Assembly: GCA_951213105.1 (NCBI GenBank)
Contig: OX578136.1
Coordinates: forward strand, 155,317,178 to 155,381,177
Origin: Amaurobius ferox
Lineage: Eukaryota; Arthropoda; Arachnida; Araneae; Amaurobiidae
Reading direction: 5' to 3'
Length of the DNA: 64,000 nucleotides
The notes below the pieces were generated by a model, which was given only the letters and a program-made list of their open reading frames with translations, was not told where the DNA came from and searched no databases. A program made the translations under genes and the position numbers. Of this stretch, positions 31,515-45,764 are shown in pieces. Each line of letters starts with the position of its first letter. The first letter of the stretch is position 1.

Positions 31515-32450
31515 ACACATATTATTTGACATACATATGATTGACACACATAGATATTTTTTATATTTCTATGTATATATAATGCAAAATAAAATGCATA
31601 TTTTTATATTATACATTAAATTTTACTCAGAGTACGGGCTAGAAATGAAGCAAACGAAATAAAAGAAAGCAAATAAAGAAAAATATTTTTTTTAAATGTA
31701 AAACATGAAATACATGCACTAACAGAACAGTGCAAAAGGACTTTAACATTGATCGAGAAAAAGTAAAATCATAAATTCTCATAAACAATTGCACAGAACA
31801 GATTGATGATGATTTAATTTTGAAAAAGTGTAAATAAAATAATAAAAAAGGACCATGCCCAGAAATGAAAGATAGACAATGAAATATAGATTAAATATTT
31901 ATTCAAAATTTGTAATTTGAGATCAACCTGAAGTAAAAATAGTTTTATTCTAGCAAGGGCCATGGGTTCTAGAAGATATACATATAGTCATGTAAAAAGG
32001 ATTGCCAGTTATTAAGTACCAAATTTTTGCATAATTTTCTAATGCATGAGTAAGGGAAGGGGATATTATAGGGATGCCAGAAGAGGTAGCAATTTGTCAT
32101 GGTGATTGGCAGATTCATTATCTATGATTCCAATGTGTGATTCAACCAAGAAAGTTTAATTAAATTCCTAGATTTAAATGCTTAATTTTAAACTCATTTT
32201 AAGCAGGGATTAATTGAATTCACATTATGGTTTTCAAAAGGTTTAGTCTCCCGCTGCGTAAACACATGTTTAAAATTACAAAACACACTCGAGCACATAC
32301 ATTCTCGCCCTAAATAAGCATCTAATCACATCGCTGCACGGGTACGTTATACGCCATGGCCCCGATTCTGGGCACATCTAATGTTACGTCCTAACACGAC
32401 TGCGTACTACGCCCTAAATATGCCTTTTAACTTCTGCGCGGATGTGTAAC
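31515..32450. other. No gene recognised
   Basis: AT-rich sequence without a frame or repeat I can assign. Confidence 0.5.
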
Positions 32451-32546
32451 CTCTTTTGATACGCCCTATATACGCTCTTTTGATATGCCCTAAATAGACT
32501 CCTTTGATACACCATAAATAAGCTCCTTTGATTCATCCCAAATACG
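32451..32546. repeat. 24-bp minisatellite, four diverged units
   Basis: Units begin ctcttttgatacgccctata, and related ones with ctcctttgat follow at 24-base spacing; weaker relatives lie on both sides (32400-32665). An open minus frame with octapeptide repeats is a by-product. Confidence 0.7.
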
Positions 32547-32854
32547 CCTTTCACCGTCTGTGTGTACATAATACGCTCTAAATATGCTTTTAAACACACC
32601 TTATATACAATGCAGCTCATTCGATTCACTTCATAAGCTACATAAGCGCCTTTGATTAAAATCAACAGCACGTTTTAAAATGCACTGAATGAAAATTCTT
32701 GCAAACTGATAATAATATTTTCGATTCTAAACTCCTGTTTGTAAAAATTGCAAAACCATGAAGAAATCATCAGAATTGAATGAAATTTATTCCGCAAGCA
32801 ATCTACATTGATTCAAATAAACAATTAAATTTATAAAGAAAAAAAAAATTACAT

Positions 32855-33125
32855 GTTGAAAATCAGTATTTGGTGAAGCCACTACGAGCTGCGATAACTG
32901 CTTTTATACGACGTGGCATCCAATCAAACATATTTCGAATTTGTACCTGACGAAGAGCATTCCAGATTTATTCTATCCAAACCCAAAGTTCAGCTGCATT
33001 AGCTACTGGACGAGCATTACGAGCAAGACGCCGACCGACGAAATCCCAGACATGTCAATAGGCGACATATCTGATGAATAGGTAGGCCAAAGAAGAAGCT
33101 GTATCTGTTGTGTTGAAAAGAAGTC
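32855..33125 (-). pseudogene. Tc1-like transposase C-terminal relic
   Basis: The minus strand reads WPTYSSDMSPI, then after a one-base shift HVWDFVGRRLARNARP, then ELWVWIE and a stop, then MFDWMPRRIKAVIAARSG. This is the usual end of a Tc1 transposase with the third catalytic residue region. There is no N-terminal part and no inverted repeats nearby. Confidence 0.75.
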
Positions 33126-33756
33126 TTGAACATTTAACAATTTATGAGTTTCAACAATTTTGCTGCAATGAAACAGTGGTATAATAACTTGAAAATATCG
33201 ATAATCTCTGAATCAATAATCCCCGAAAATATCAATAATAATAATGTTTAAACTTGAAGACCGTAATTGATATTATCCAGTCAAAACTGCAATGACAATG
33301 AAATGTATGTTATATACCTATCTTCGTTATTCAAATCCGAAAAATTTAATAAAAATCTCTGTCGCATAAACACATTAGATTTAAATCCGTAGCTAAGTGA
33401 CATGATATTATTTTCATCAAATAAATTGGTGGAAAATATATCGTCTAAATAATGCGATTTCTACGGAAGGTTTGGCGACACTTTCGTCAGTTTGGCGACA
33501 TTTGAAAAAATCGCCAAATTTATCGCCGTCCTGATTTTTTCGTCCTGAAATTTATCGCCAATTACTGACAGTCCCACTTGGCTACAAATTGACGAAACAT
33601 CATCACAATACTATCCCCTAACAAAACACAATTTATTTAATTTATTTAGCTTAATTTTATCAATTTCAAGATATTTTTATGAATTTACAAACATTTCTAT
33701 CAATTTGGTGACACTTTAAAAATTCGCTATATTTTCGCTAACTTTCGCTATATCAC
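33126..33756. other. No gene; short tggcgac-type repeats
   Basis: At 33470-33600 the motif tttggcgacatttg and its inverse recur; similar stretches lie in family B at 35865-35960 and at 47330-47460. Confidence 0.5.
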
Positions 33757-34171
33757 TAAACTTTGATTATTTCTACAACGAAGACTAATTTTAATGCATG
33801 TAGAATGTAAACAAATCAAGCGATTGCAAGGTGAGTTGTACAAGAATTGCTGAATTTTTTTCACGCAAAATTATTTAGCTCTGGAGCCCGGAATATAAAT
33901 TATATGAATGAAATATTCATTGATTTTACATAGAGAGGCAGACAATTTATATTTTCATGACCTTATTTCAATAAAGTTCATTTTGTGAACTAACATTGTC
34001 TTTTTTGATGAAGTTTTAAGTTTTCAAATATAATAAATTACTGTAGTACTGTAATAATTCAAAAATATAAGCGCTGAATGTATCACATTTTAGAGATGTT
34101 TAAATGAAATTGCATTTCAGTTGGAAAGTGTTTCACAATCAATGCTTTATGTGTGATTGATCTTTCTTGTT
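33757..34171 (+). repeat. Family A repeat, 5'-truncated copy
   Basis: Only the last third is present, ending tgattgatctttcttgtt. Confidence 0.75.
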
Positions 34172-35155
34172 GTTTCTGTTGAAATAGCATTGTATATGCA
34201 TAAAAAAAATCTCAAGCTAGTTACCATAGCAACTACTTTGTATACCCGTTTCTTCAATCGAACAGTCAAGCTAGTTTCGAGAAAAATCCATTGATAGATT
34301 ATAGGTTGAAGTTGAAATAAAATTTTTTGTCCAAATCATATGAAAATTCGATTTAAGGGAGAGGGAGAGAGGCTTTGAAGCCAAAAATATTAATCTACGC
34401 TTCTCAGCACATATGTAAGACCTTCCTAAATTGAGAATCCATTAATTCGTTCATTAAAATAAGGATTATCACTAAATGTATTTAAAATTCTGTTATTTAG
34501 CATTTTGGAGTTCCAGAAACCCGGATTATACTCTTGTATCTCACACATTATGCATCTCAAATATTACTGACGACAAGACAAATCCATTTATGTGTATATT
34601 CGGTTTAAAATAGCAGAATTTTTAAGTTTTCTAGCGGACAGCCAAACAGACGTTCAAAAACATGGAAAATATAAGCCCAACATCCCAACATTGACTGTAA
34701 TATCGGCCAAAAGTTCATATGCCAATATTTTTCACTGATATAATATTGGTTTAGTGCTGGATTAGAGCTCTACTAGCTTATATTTATAGAGTACTTACTG
34801 TAGGAGGATGGATATCAACAAAGGAATTTGTGCAGTTCCCCTCCAAAGGAGGTATTGGGGCAACGACGTTCCCCCACTGTAAAACTGCCAACACGACAGA
34901 AAGTACTGCCACGACCATTATACCACGAACAAGGAGATTTTGATACGGAATGAGGATGTAAAGTTACATTTGTAACATTTTATATAGACATTCATTAAAC
35001 AGTTAGATGATCGATTGGCAAGGAGATTTCAGCTGAATCACGTTTTCATAGAGCAAATTTTCCGCTCGAATTATTTATGGTGTCAATATCTATTGATATG
35101 AATGTTTGTCGATGGCACATTTTCCCTTATAAGCGAGGATAAATCAGATATATTT
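34172..35155. other. No gene recognised
   Basis: AT-rich; a gagggagagaggc purine tract near 34361. I see no frame I can support. Confidence 0.5.
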
Positions 35156-35282
35156 TTACTTTCCTTATATACATAATGTATAAGGAAAGTATTGTGACGG
35201 AGTCGAAAATTCGAATTCGAGTTTTCGACGGGAGAGCACGTTTCAAGCATCCCTGATCACGAATCAAACATTTTTGAAGTGA

Positions 35283-35341
<59 letters not shown>

Positions 35342-36115
35342 GCGTCAGTGAGTCTGTGGAGACGATAACTGACGAATGAATGGACCGATTCGAACCAAAT
35401 TTTGTACAAAAATCACAATCCATAAACACTGGAAGCCTATTGGTTTTATACGCAATCGAATGTTCAGAATCTCCCTAAATTTTCGAATGAAATTTTGAAA
35501 AAATGGTCAAAAAATCAAAACCACTAATAAAGTTACGCAAATAGACATTTCTTATGTAATTTTTCATTAAAAAACGATTGACATAAATTTTAGAACGCTA
35601 ACATGAACCGTTCTCGAGATATTGCACATTTTTCAAAAAAATTATCAAAAAGTCATATAAAATAAAAAAAAATATTTCCTATTGAGAAACATGCTCACTT
35701 TTCATATGTAATACCATGCGATAAATTGGATGACATCATTCTCGTGAATCTAGCTCGTTCCATTCATGAAAAAAGATATTTTGAGTAATACTTTTGTATT
35801 TGAATGCCAATAGTCATTTATGTGCTGTAAGAATAACTTATTTCTTCGTCCATAACGCTTGGCGAGATTTTGGCGACGAATTTGGCGGAATGTCGCCAAC
35901 TTGGCGACCTTTTGAAATGTTGCCAAATTAACGGAAATCTCGCCAAATGGATAAAAATAACGCTAAATCAATGAAAATGACGACTAATTGTCGAAAATTC
36001 AATATCTTGGAAAGAATATTAGTATCTACTATAAGAAAAACCTATTTATTTTACTGTAAAAGTAGTAAATTCATTACATTATATAAGGAAAGTCATGTGT
36101 TGCCTACACCAGATT
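35156..36115 (+). repeat. Family B dispersed repeat
   Basis: It starts with a perfect hairpin (tactttccttata ... tataaggaaagta), then gaagtgatgtctgtg and a GT microsatellite (35286-35340), then gagacgataactgacgaatg, then a tail with tggcgac motifs. The end catttata-like block attacattatataaggaaag at 36078-36097 resembles part of the 438-bp satellite unit. A core copy lies in the pogo-like element at 1512-1925. Non-coding. Confidence 0.65.
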
Positions 36116-36234
36116 TTTTTCATCGGATTTGAATTGGGATATTTTGAATCAGTAGTTATAGGGCATTTTTTCTAAAAAGATTACATCTTGCACGTAGTTA
36201 TTTGCAAGCTATATCCATATACATCTCTGTTTTT

Positions 36235-37604
36235 AACACTTTACAACAAAGTTGAAAAGTGTTTATGACTTTGTTCATTCTGTTTGTCTGTCTGTCTGTC
36301 TGTCCGTTAGCACGATAACTGCCGTAAAAATGACTTTTGTATTGATGTCTGAACTTGTCTGACATACTTAATTATTTTGATGTCTGAACAACATCAAAAT
36401 GAAATTTTAGTATGTTGTTCAGACGGTTTGTAGAACCTATGGGAATATAAATGAATAATATTACCCAATTAGTTTTGGATTGAACCCGGGTCGAAAAAAT
36501 GAAATACATTGAGCCATATGGAACCTAATTTTTCAAACATTTTTTAAGCGGATTTAAAATTCACAAATTGCTTCGAAAATTTTAGGTAATATTCAAATTG
36601 TTCCATAAAATACATAAAAAAAAATTCAGCGAAATATATTCAGTAGTTTTTTAAATAAAAATTAAAATATTAATTACACCTCTTATATGAAACGATCACG
36701 TGACCATGATAGGAAACGATCACATGACCAACTTCAAAATGACATATGGCATCCATCTTGTTTCAAAATCGTGATTTTTTTAAGTTCTTTTTAATTCATA
36801 TTGAGTGTTGTATCCGTCCTAAAGCTACTTTATTTTTGCTTAAATTCTGTGCATCTACATACTGAAACAACGCAATCACAATATATTTGAGTTTAAATGC
36901 TCATCTAAATTTGATTATTTCTACTAAGCCTATTTTTCACCTATGTAAAATGTAAACAGCAAAATATATAGAAAGAGTTGTATTAGAATTCCTGTATTTT
37001 TTTAACACAAAATAATTTAGTCCATGGAGTCTGCATGGCTGATATGAATGAAATATTAATTGATTTCATAAAGAGAAGGACGATTTTTTTCGATGAAGTT
37101 TCAAGTATAGAGTTTAATTTTTTGTGGCTCCATGGTCTTATACAAAATAAATTAGTTTAAATAAAATAAATTATTATAGTAGTGTGATGAATGAAATGAA
37201 TGGGAGAAAGTAATCAATGAAATCCTGTTTTTATAGAGAGATCCAGGCGTGTTATTTTTTCTATGACGTCATTTGAATTAATTTCAGTTGTTTTCGATGA
37301 AGTTTTCAAATATAATAAATTATCGTAGTATTATGATAATTCTAAAACTATTACCGAGGAATGTATAACATTTTAGAGATGTTTAAACCAGGCAATTTAT
37401 ATTTCAATGCCGTCATTTGAATGAAGTTCATTTTTTTCTATGAAGGTTTAAGTTTTCAAATATAATAAATTAATGCAGTATTGTGATAAGTTTCAAGATA
37501 TTACCGAGGAATGTACTGCATTTTAGACTTGTTTAAATAAAATTGCATTGAAGTTGGAAAGTGTTTCATAATCAATGCTTTAAGCATGATTGATCTTTCT
37601 TGTT
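36235..37604 (+). repeat. Family A repeat, complete copy
   Basis: 1.37 kb from the initial hairpin to ctttcttgtt. It has a 60-bp insertion near 36335-36395 that duplicates part of the sequence around gtctgaac, relative to the copy at 38625-39920. The 3' half is built of roughly 190-bp internal repeats starting gatgaagttttcaaatataa. Confidence 0.85.
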
Positions 37605-38624
37605 TCTTCATATTCAAATAATATATGGTGTGGGCAGCATGTAACTTCCCTACATAATGCAATGCCTTTACCCCTAACAAAATGCAATTAATTTACGAAA
37701 CTCTAGACCCCCCCCTCCAACTAACAAAACGTACCTGTCTCATAAACAGTTAAAGTCCCTGAATTTTGAATCAAGGGTTAAATTACCCCAAAACGACATA
37801 TATTATAATCATCGTACCAAATTAATTTCGAAACGCTCTATTCATTCGTGAGATATCAAAAACCCGAATTCGGATTTTCAACCCTGTTAAAACCCTATAC
37901 ATTACACTATGTAGGTAGGGATAGTAAAAATACACTGCATTACAAACAGACAGCAAGATGTACAGTTCTACAGTTCTGAAACTTAACATATAAGCTAATA
38001 TGAACCCGAAGATGTGCACAAAGGGCAGTGTCGGGAAAGATACGTGGCTTTCGCGTGTCTGAGAATATTAAGAGAAGAGCTACAGGCGAGTGCATGAGAA
38101 GGAATGTTTTACATAACTTTGTGCACCACATATTCATAGAAAGCGTGTAAAGGGTGAGTCTTACAGCTAGTTTTGTGCCCCCAATACAACTAACAATATT
38201 CCTTCACTGGTTCTGCGTTAATGCAGTCTGCAGCAATGAATAACCGATTACTGTCATAAGAGCAAGAAAACGCACTATGTTCCACAATTTTGTGTACTCC
38301 GTTATATGACGAGCTTAACGTCTAGATGTTGCTATAATTGGTTTAGTTCTAAAGTATTGAAATATAATATTTTGTTTATAAAAATTGAAAATCAAGCATA
38401 TTTCAGTACATTTGCAAGGAAAAGATGCTACAATAACTGACACAGGAAGTCGCAAAATGTGTGTAAATGTCTGCTTTGAACAGTTGTTTCGTCAAGCATC
38501 CCAAGCGACCGCTTGGAACCTCATGTTTGCAGAGTACCTCAACATTTTGTACAAATTTTTTTATTCGATCTCCCTTTCTTGCAATTTTTTAGAGACTCAT
38601 GAAAGAAAGCTAATTCAAAGTTGT
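37605..38624. other. No gene; diverged repeat
   Basis: The stretch 37655-37800 resembles 47120-47250 (blocks with aatttacgaaactcta). The remainder shows nothing I can assign. Confidence 0.45.
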
Positions 38625-39920
38625 TTAATACTTTACAACAAAGTTGAAAAGTGTTTATCACTTTGTTCATTCATTCTGTCTGTCTGTCCGTTAGCACGAT
38701 AACTGCCGTAAAAATGACTTAATCAAAATGAAATTTTAGTATGTTGTTCAGAGGGTCTGTAGGACCTATGGGAATATAAATGAATAATATCACCCAATTA
38801 GTTTTGGATTGAACCCAGGTTAAAAAAATGAAATACATTGAACCCTATGGGACCTAATTTTTCAAACATTTTTAAGCGGATTTAAAATTCACAAATTGTT
38901 TCGAAAATCTTAGGTAATATTCAAATTATTTCATAAAATATATAAAAAAAATTTCAGCAAAATATATTCAGTAGTTTTTTAAATAAAAATTAAAATAATA
39001 ATTACACCTCTTATATGAAGCGATCACGTGACCATGCTATGAAAAGATCACGTGACCCACTTCAAAATATAATATGGCATCCATCTTGTTTCAAAATCAT
39101 GATTTTTTAAGTTCTTTTTAATTCCCTATTGAGTGTTTTATTCGTCCTAAAACCGCTTTATTTTTGCTTAAATTCTGTGCATCTACATACTGAAACAACG
39201 CAATGACAATATATTTGAGTTTAAATGATCATCCAAATTTGATTATTTCTACAACGAAGCCTATTTTTCACTTATGTAAAATGTAAACAGCAAAATATGT
39301 AGGATGAGTTGTATAAGAATTGCTGTATTTCTTTAACGCAAAAGTATTTAGCTCATGGAGTCTGCATAGCTGATATGAATGAAATATTCATTGATTTTAC
39401 AGAGAAGGACGATGTTTTTCGATGAAGTTTTAAGCATAGTTTAATTAGTTGTAGCTCCATGGTCTTAAGTTTTTAAATAAAATAAATTATTTTAGTACTG
39501 TGATGAATGAAATGAATAGGAAAATGTTCTGAATGAAATGCTGCTTTTATAGAGAGATCCAGGCGTGTTATTTTTTCTATGACGTCATTTGAATTAATGT
39601 CAGTTGTTTTCGATGAAGTTTTCAAATATAATAAATTATCGTAGTATTATGATAATTCTAAAACTATTACCGAGGAATGTATAACATTTTAGAGATGTTT
39701 AAACCAGGCAATTTATATTTCAATGCCGTCATTTGAATGAAGTTCATTTTTTTCTATGAAGGTTTAAGTTTTCAAATATAATAAATTAATGCAGTATTGT
39801 GATAAGTTTCAAAATATTACCGAGGAATGTATTGCATTTTAGAGATTTTTAAATAAAATTGCATTGAAGTTGGAAAGTGTTTCATAATCAATGCTTTAAG
39901 CATGATTGATCTTTCTTGTT
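38625..39920 (+). repeat. Family A repeat, complete copy
   Basis: 1.30 kb, closely similar to 36235-37604; the block 39540-39900 is nearly identical to 37220-37590, so these two copies are young or have been homogenised. Confidence 0.85.
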
Positions 39921-41562
39921 TGTATTTTATATAATTCTGCATTTTATCATTTGTCAGTTAACTGTCGTTTTTATAGCGTTTTGGCTACAACGTTTTATCA
40001 AATTGTATTTGTAATTGAGCATATTTAGATTATGATACTGCAATTTCCACTTTTGGTGATGTTAATATACACTCTGTAGCATTTCGTATATGTTTTATTC
40101 TCTTCGAGTTTCGGTATTTTGTGTTTTCAGAAGAGCTTAATGGACCTGGGTTTCAAAAACATTTGCACAATCAGTATTCTTACTTCCTGCCTGAACTATA
40201 ACAATATACCTTTAGGCATTAGAGAGCAAAACTATGGATATATAACCACTGTCGGCTTATTCACTGGAACAAAGTGATTTGGAGTCAGGAAATATATTTA
40301 TATCATGAACGAAGGTCTCCAAAATATTGTTGACTCGGGAGGAGGGGGGGGGGGGCAAAATTCTATGCCAGAATCTGAAGTGGAAAGACTAAGGTAATGA
40401 TTCCATATTTATTTCTGAGCTTGCAAAGACAACATAAATAAATATTGGTCAATTGTAACGTAAATTACTGCAATTATTGTTCAGATGGGACCCTTCATGA
40501 AAGTTCATTTGGGAGTTTCATTTACTTTCCTAAACCCTACGTACCTCACTTTAGAATGAAAGGGTTGATACAATGGATTGATTAATGTCGAAATACATAC
40601 GTTGGGTCACCCGGCAAATAAATTTCGAAATTTTAGATGGCGACCGAAAGGGATTAAAAATCACTAATCTGAATTACTCTTATTCCTTTTCAATGTTACA
40701 GACCAATTTTACAAGGATAAACACGATGAAAAAATTTAATGTGCATGAAGCGTGTACAGAGTGGCAAGAAATGTCATTGGCCACACCAATAACTCGAAAA
40801 GTATTAGTGTTATCGTATATATTTTATGCAGGTGTATAGGAAACCTCTTTGGCGTTACACAAGGAGGCAACTTTAAGGAGGCTGACCGCCTTTTTTAAGG
40901 TGGTAAGGCAAAATATATCGCTTCCTGTTAGAAATTTGGGAAAGTTAATTACAGAGTTGTAGGGCGTTGCAAATTTAGTACTAAACATTTTTGTCGCACA
41001 GCAAAAGATGGAAAGAAACCATGAAACAAAATTATACTAATTATTAGAATGGATAAACGTCAACTTCAATAAACTATTAAATTAAAGACAAACAATCATA
41101 GGTTTAAAAAGTCATTTAATAATAACATAAGTTTACAAAGCCAAAGCACTTTCGGGCATCATCATGCCCTTCATCTCGTGGCATCGCCACTGATGGTGGC
41201 AATGCATATTATAGCATTGCCATCATTGTATATTATAGCTGTGATCATTATACTGTGTATATTATAGCTGTATTCATTATAGCTGTGATTATAGCTGTTT
41301 ATATATATCTATTTATCACAGCTATTTATCACATGGTGATTTATAGCTGTTTATAGCTAGCTATATTTTTAGTTTTTGTCACGATTTCATCTGGATACTC
41401 CGACCATAGACTTCACATCAAAATATTGAGTTATTTTATGAACTTAATTGGTGGTATATATAGGTACGGCTTATACAATATATCTGACGCGATTTTAAAT
41501 TCCAGTCTACCTATAAATTTGCCTGGTAGCACATAAATACGTACTTTAATACGTATATTTTC

Positions 41563-41566
<4 letters not shown>
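39921..41566. other. No gene recognised
   Basis: There is a G run at about 40340-40356 and short tatagctg repeats at 41215-41365. The block agcactttcgggcatcatc near 41148 has a GGGCAT/ATGCCC hairpin next to cgaaag. An 84-residue frame at 40585 shows no recognisable motif and I do not call it a gene. Confidence 0.45.
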
Positions 41567-41606
<40 letters not shown>

Positions 41607-41753
41607 TTTTGAAATTTGTTGATTGTCTTTGTCCTTATGACTTGCATTATGCTTTATTATTTCCTCTTTTTGTCTTAATTTCTTTGTATTTGTAGAAAAT
41701 TTTGGAATAGTGTATTATGAGTTACTACATACATTCTAACTTTGGATTTAATA

Positions 41754-41820
<67 letters not shown>

Positions 41821-41821
41821 A
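41567..41821. repeat. AT microsatellites
   Basis: Runs at 41567-41600 and 41756-41821. Confidence 0.9.
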
Positions 41822-41943
41822 TAGTGTTATAGTCCAATGATAGAATAGAGAGAAGTTGCAACTCAAAAAACCAAACTTAAACTAAAACCTACAAAATAAA
41901 AAAAATTATTAAATAGCGAATCTTCAATCAATTGAAAAAAAAA

Positions 41944-41985
<42 letters not shown>

Positions 41986-43013
41986 TATAATTTGAAAATC
42001 CAATGATAGAATAGAGAGAAGTTGTAACTGAAAAAAAACTAACTTTAAAATATGCCTACATAATAAAAAGAAGTATTAAATAGTATTAAATAGAGAATCA
42101 TCCATCATGTGGAAAATAAAATGCAAATTTCTAGTCATCAAGCTGAAGATAATCAACAAATATCAATGGAGTGGATTCGATAGAGAAAATCTAATAAAAT
42201 GCAAGCATTAAATCTATACACTTGAATAAGCACTAGGCCTAAATAAATTATTTATATTGAAAAAATTCGATCAAGTCCAAGTATTTGATCAAAATTAACA
42301 CAAAATGTGCATGTTTCTGAGAAAAGAGATAAATAATATCTATAAACTGTTTCTACTTGGACGACATGCATAAAGATTGAAAAATTATATAGGAAACAAA
42401 AAATACTTGAAAAAAAAACACTGTATATGCCCTATCTATTGGAGCCTTGAATGCAGAGACCAATGTTGCATTCGCAAAAGATAAAAGTAGAGAACTACTG
42501 TTGCCAATCGTGAGAAATAAATAACAGTAATGCGAAAAGGCAATAAAAGGTGATATTCTACAGTAAGAATTATTAAATAATGGGACGTATAATATAATAG
42601 AAAACATAGAGGTTAAAGTATAAGGGGATGAATATACATTGTAATGATTATTCAAGAGAAAGTTGATGTCTGGCTAATATAAGATACTAAGGAAAGAATT
42701 TAAGAATATTCAGCTAATCCAAACTATACCATTTACTAAATATCCTGGATATTTATATAATTTGCTGATAACTTTTAGATTATTAATATGTATAGCATGA
42801 AATTTTTTATCTGATAATCTATAAATTCTAAAAAGTTGATTAAGTATAATATTTATGAACAATGGAATCGAGTTGCAGGAATTAAATGGTAATATTTTAT
42901 TAATGTTAAAATTAAGTATCTTTCATCATATAAATAAGTAACCATGTAACTATCTCATTAGTAGGTTCAATAAATAGATTTAAAGCCAAATAGTTAATAT
43001 TATTACTAATATT

Positions 43014-43015
<2 letters not shown>
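41822..43015 (-). mobile_element. Penelope-related relic, diverged copy of the 18.0-19.1 kb region
   Basis: Blocks such as ctatttctacttggac occur in both places in the same order. It carries the 3' part of the element and the beginning of the thumb-like segment only; a further AT run interrupts it at 41945-41978. No readable enzyme. Confidence 0.55.

Positions 43016-43079
<64 letters not shown>
43016..43079. repeat. AT microsatellite with GT end
   Basis: An AT run of about 55 bp passing into gtgtgtgtg. Confidence 0.9.
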
Positions 43080-43080
<1 letters not shown>

Positions 43081-43130
43081 AAAAGTTGATATTTTTAATC
43101 GAAAACTATGCATAAACTACGGTAAGTACA

Positions 43131-43438
43131 AACAAGAAAGATCAATCATGCATAAAGCACTGATTATGAAACACTTTCCAACTGCAATGCAATTTATTTA
43201 AATATCTCAAAAATGCGATCGATTCAACGGTAATGTTTTTAAAATTATCGCAATACTACAATAATTTATTATATTCGAAAACTTCATCGAAAAAAATGAA
43301 CTTTATTCAAATGATGTCATTGAAATATAAATCGCCTGGCTCTTTATTAAAAAGCAGTAAATATTTCATTCATACACTTTTCCATCCCTTTCATTCATCA
43401 CAATGCTAAAATAATTTATTTTACTTAAAAACTACTAC
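43131..43438 (-). repeat. Family A repeat, truncated copy
   Basis: It begins aacaagaaagatcaatcatg and covers the terminal 300 bp. Confidence 0.75.
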
Positions 43439-44879
43439 TGTCTACTACCCATATCTACTTGAAACTACATAAAAAATGGCGGTTAGTTTGAAATTACACA
43501 CTCGCCAGGACAGTCATATAATTCGAATTTAAACCGAAAGAATAGCCAGTTCTTGACAATGACGATAGTATTTGCCTATAGACCCCATTGGAATTGTCTA
43601 CTGGCTGATGGAAGGAGAAATAATAAAATCCAAAAGAATTAAAAACCACAAATATAAAAAACAGAAATATAAACATACAGGTACAGTCGCCATGTGTGTG
43701 TCGAAATTGCAGTCCAACATACAGCAGAGAATACTACATCTAATCGTTAAAGCGAGTGGAAACCAGAATGATCATAATATTGAACGTGCACAAAAAAAAC
43801 AAGAATATGTGGAAGCTTGCCAAGATGATTCTTGAATATGTATACATGAACCTGTATATATAATATCTTGTGCTTGTGCGCCAATATCTCACCAAGGAGA
43901 AGTAAACATAATAAGCTGCTACACTTGTGACATTTCAACTTTATCAGCTTTCTAGCTCATTAGAAAACCCGGGATTAAATATTAAAATATTGAAATTATA
44001 ACCACTAATAAATAAAAAATTAAGAGCTCGATCCAAAATCGAATTATATATACTTGTAGGGATTTTATAGAGCTACAAATTCTTGCTTATTGTTCGTAGC
44101 TAGCAATTTTAGTTTTTGAGATAAGCATTACAAATTTGAAAAATTGAAAATTTTCAATCCTCTTGAACATTTACAAGCCGGTTACTCCAAAACTATAAGA
44201 ACTTTATTTTAAAAATATATGGATTTAGAAACTGGGTATCCTGATACATATTTGATCGCTTACTATATTTTACTTTCGAAGATATTTCGAGTGAAAGTAA
44301 GAAAAAGGAAGAAAAACTTCACTCGGACGGATACTTTTATTTCAGCGTTTTTTCGAAAAAAAAAACCCTCAAAATATTTTAATTTTGAATTTATTTTTAT
44401 ATATTTATAATTTGTACCATATTTTCGACAAAACGAGTAAAATTGTGTATTTTTATCAATTAGGTTCGAAGATATAAGCATACAAAGTGTTTACAATTTT
44501 CGTATAGCAAATAAGAATAGATGTTATTCACATAAAAAAATATACAAAAACAACCCTAATTTTTCTTTTTCTTTCCCCAATACTTCTCGAGTCCTGGTGC
44601 ATGATTTTCCTCCTCAGCCTTTTCAGGAATTTATGTAAAATGTTAGTTTTATAAACATGAATATGAACGACTAATACTTTACAGCATTTTAAAATATTGC
44701 ATAGTTTTATAAACTGAACAGTAATGCAATTTTATAATGAACCAGGAAGTTGGAAAGATAAATGAAAAAGTAAGCATTTCACGCAAAATTTTCAGCATTT
44801 TATCTTCTTCTTCTCTTTCCATCCTTATTTCTTTTAAAAGTAACAACGTTATCCTCGACTACATATCATCTTCACATCA

Positions 44880-45060
44880 GGTGAGTGTTTGACCTGTGAG
44901 GCAGAATGAGAAGCGCGCATGCGCTTGCTTCACCCCCCCCCCCCCTCCCCCACTGAGAACACGATCTTGGATCACATCAGCACGATATTCGATCCAGTGA
45001 CCCCGACATTGAGATCCGTCTCGTTTCTTCTTCAAGGTCAGCACTTTGGTAAATTATGCT
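44880..45060. promoter_or_regulatory. GC-richer island with NRF-1-like palindrome
   Basis: gcgcgcatgcgcttgc near 44914 contains GCGCATGCGC, the palindromic core bound by NRF-1 in animals, followed by a C run. It could be an old promoter, but no gene is apparent next to it. Confidence 0.3.
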
Positions 45061-45764
45061 CCTTACGTAATTAACCAGATCCAGCACGCCCTCTGACCTA
45101 TATTGTGGAACGCAATTACTTGCAATTCTGATTCCAAGCCTCATAAAATCTAATGATTTATAATACTTGATAATCCAACCTAGAAATGAGGTAGAGCATT
45201 CTTTTTAGTTCCGAACATGCCCTGTTCTAGCCATTCTCATATACATAGAGCCCAGCTTGTATTGTATTTTTACATAACACGCATTTTTCATAATTGTGCA
45301 GTAATACTGACGTGAGTTGACATTTCATTGAAATTTCTAATTAGAACGTTTAGAAACAAGAGTTTCAATGTTTCTGTGAACAGCCGAAATTAAATTTTGA
45401 GACTTTTTGCATTTCAGAATCCAATTTTCAGAATTATGTGCTTACTTGCTTTTAGAAAGCGAATGCCAATTTTTAGAGTTACACAGATTACAGATTTTGT
45501 CTTTAAAAGTATTTATTTTCTAACATGTCATACATCTGTACATAAAACATGTTATAAACATATATTATATCAAATTGTAGACGAAATATGTAAACGTGCG
45601 ATTTCACAACACATTTAGAATCTTTTTTACAATTTTATTACTTTAATATTTTTAGAATTATGTCAACTACAAAATTTTATATAAAAGGGCATATTAACAT
45701 ATAACCATATTTTCTTTAAGGACATATAATTAACTCTAAAATTATATGTTTCTAAAGATTAAAA

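Noticed and set aside
40585..40839. 84-residue frame as a gene
   Set aside because: No recognisable motif, no splice or promoter context, and isolated in repeat-rich sequence.
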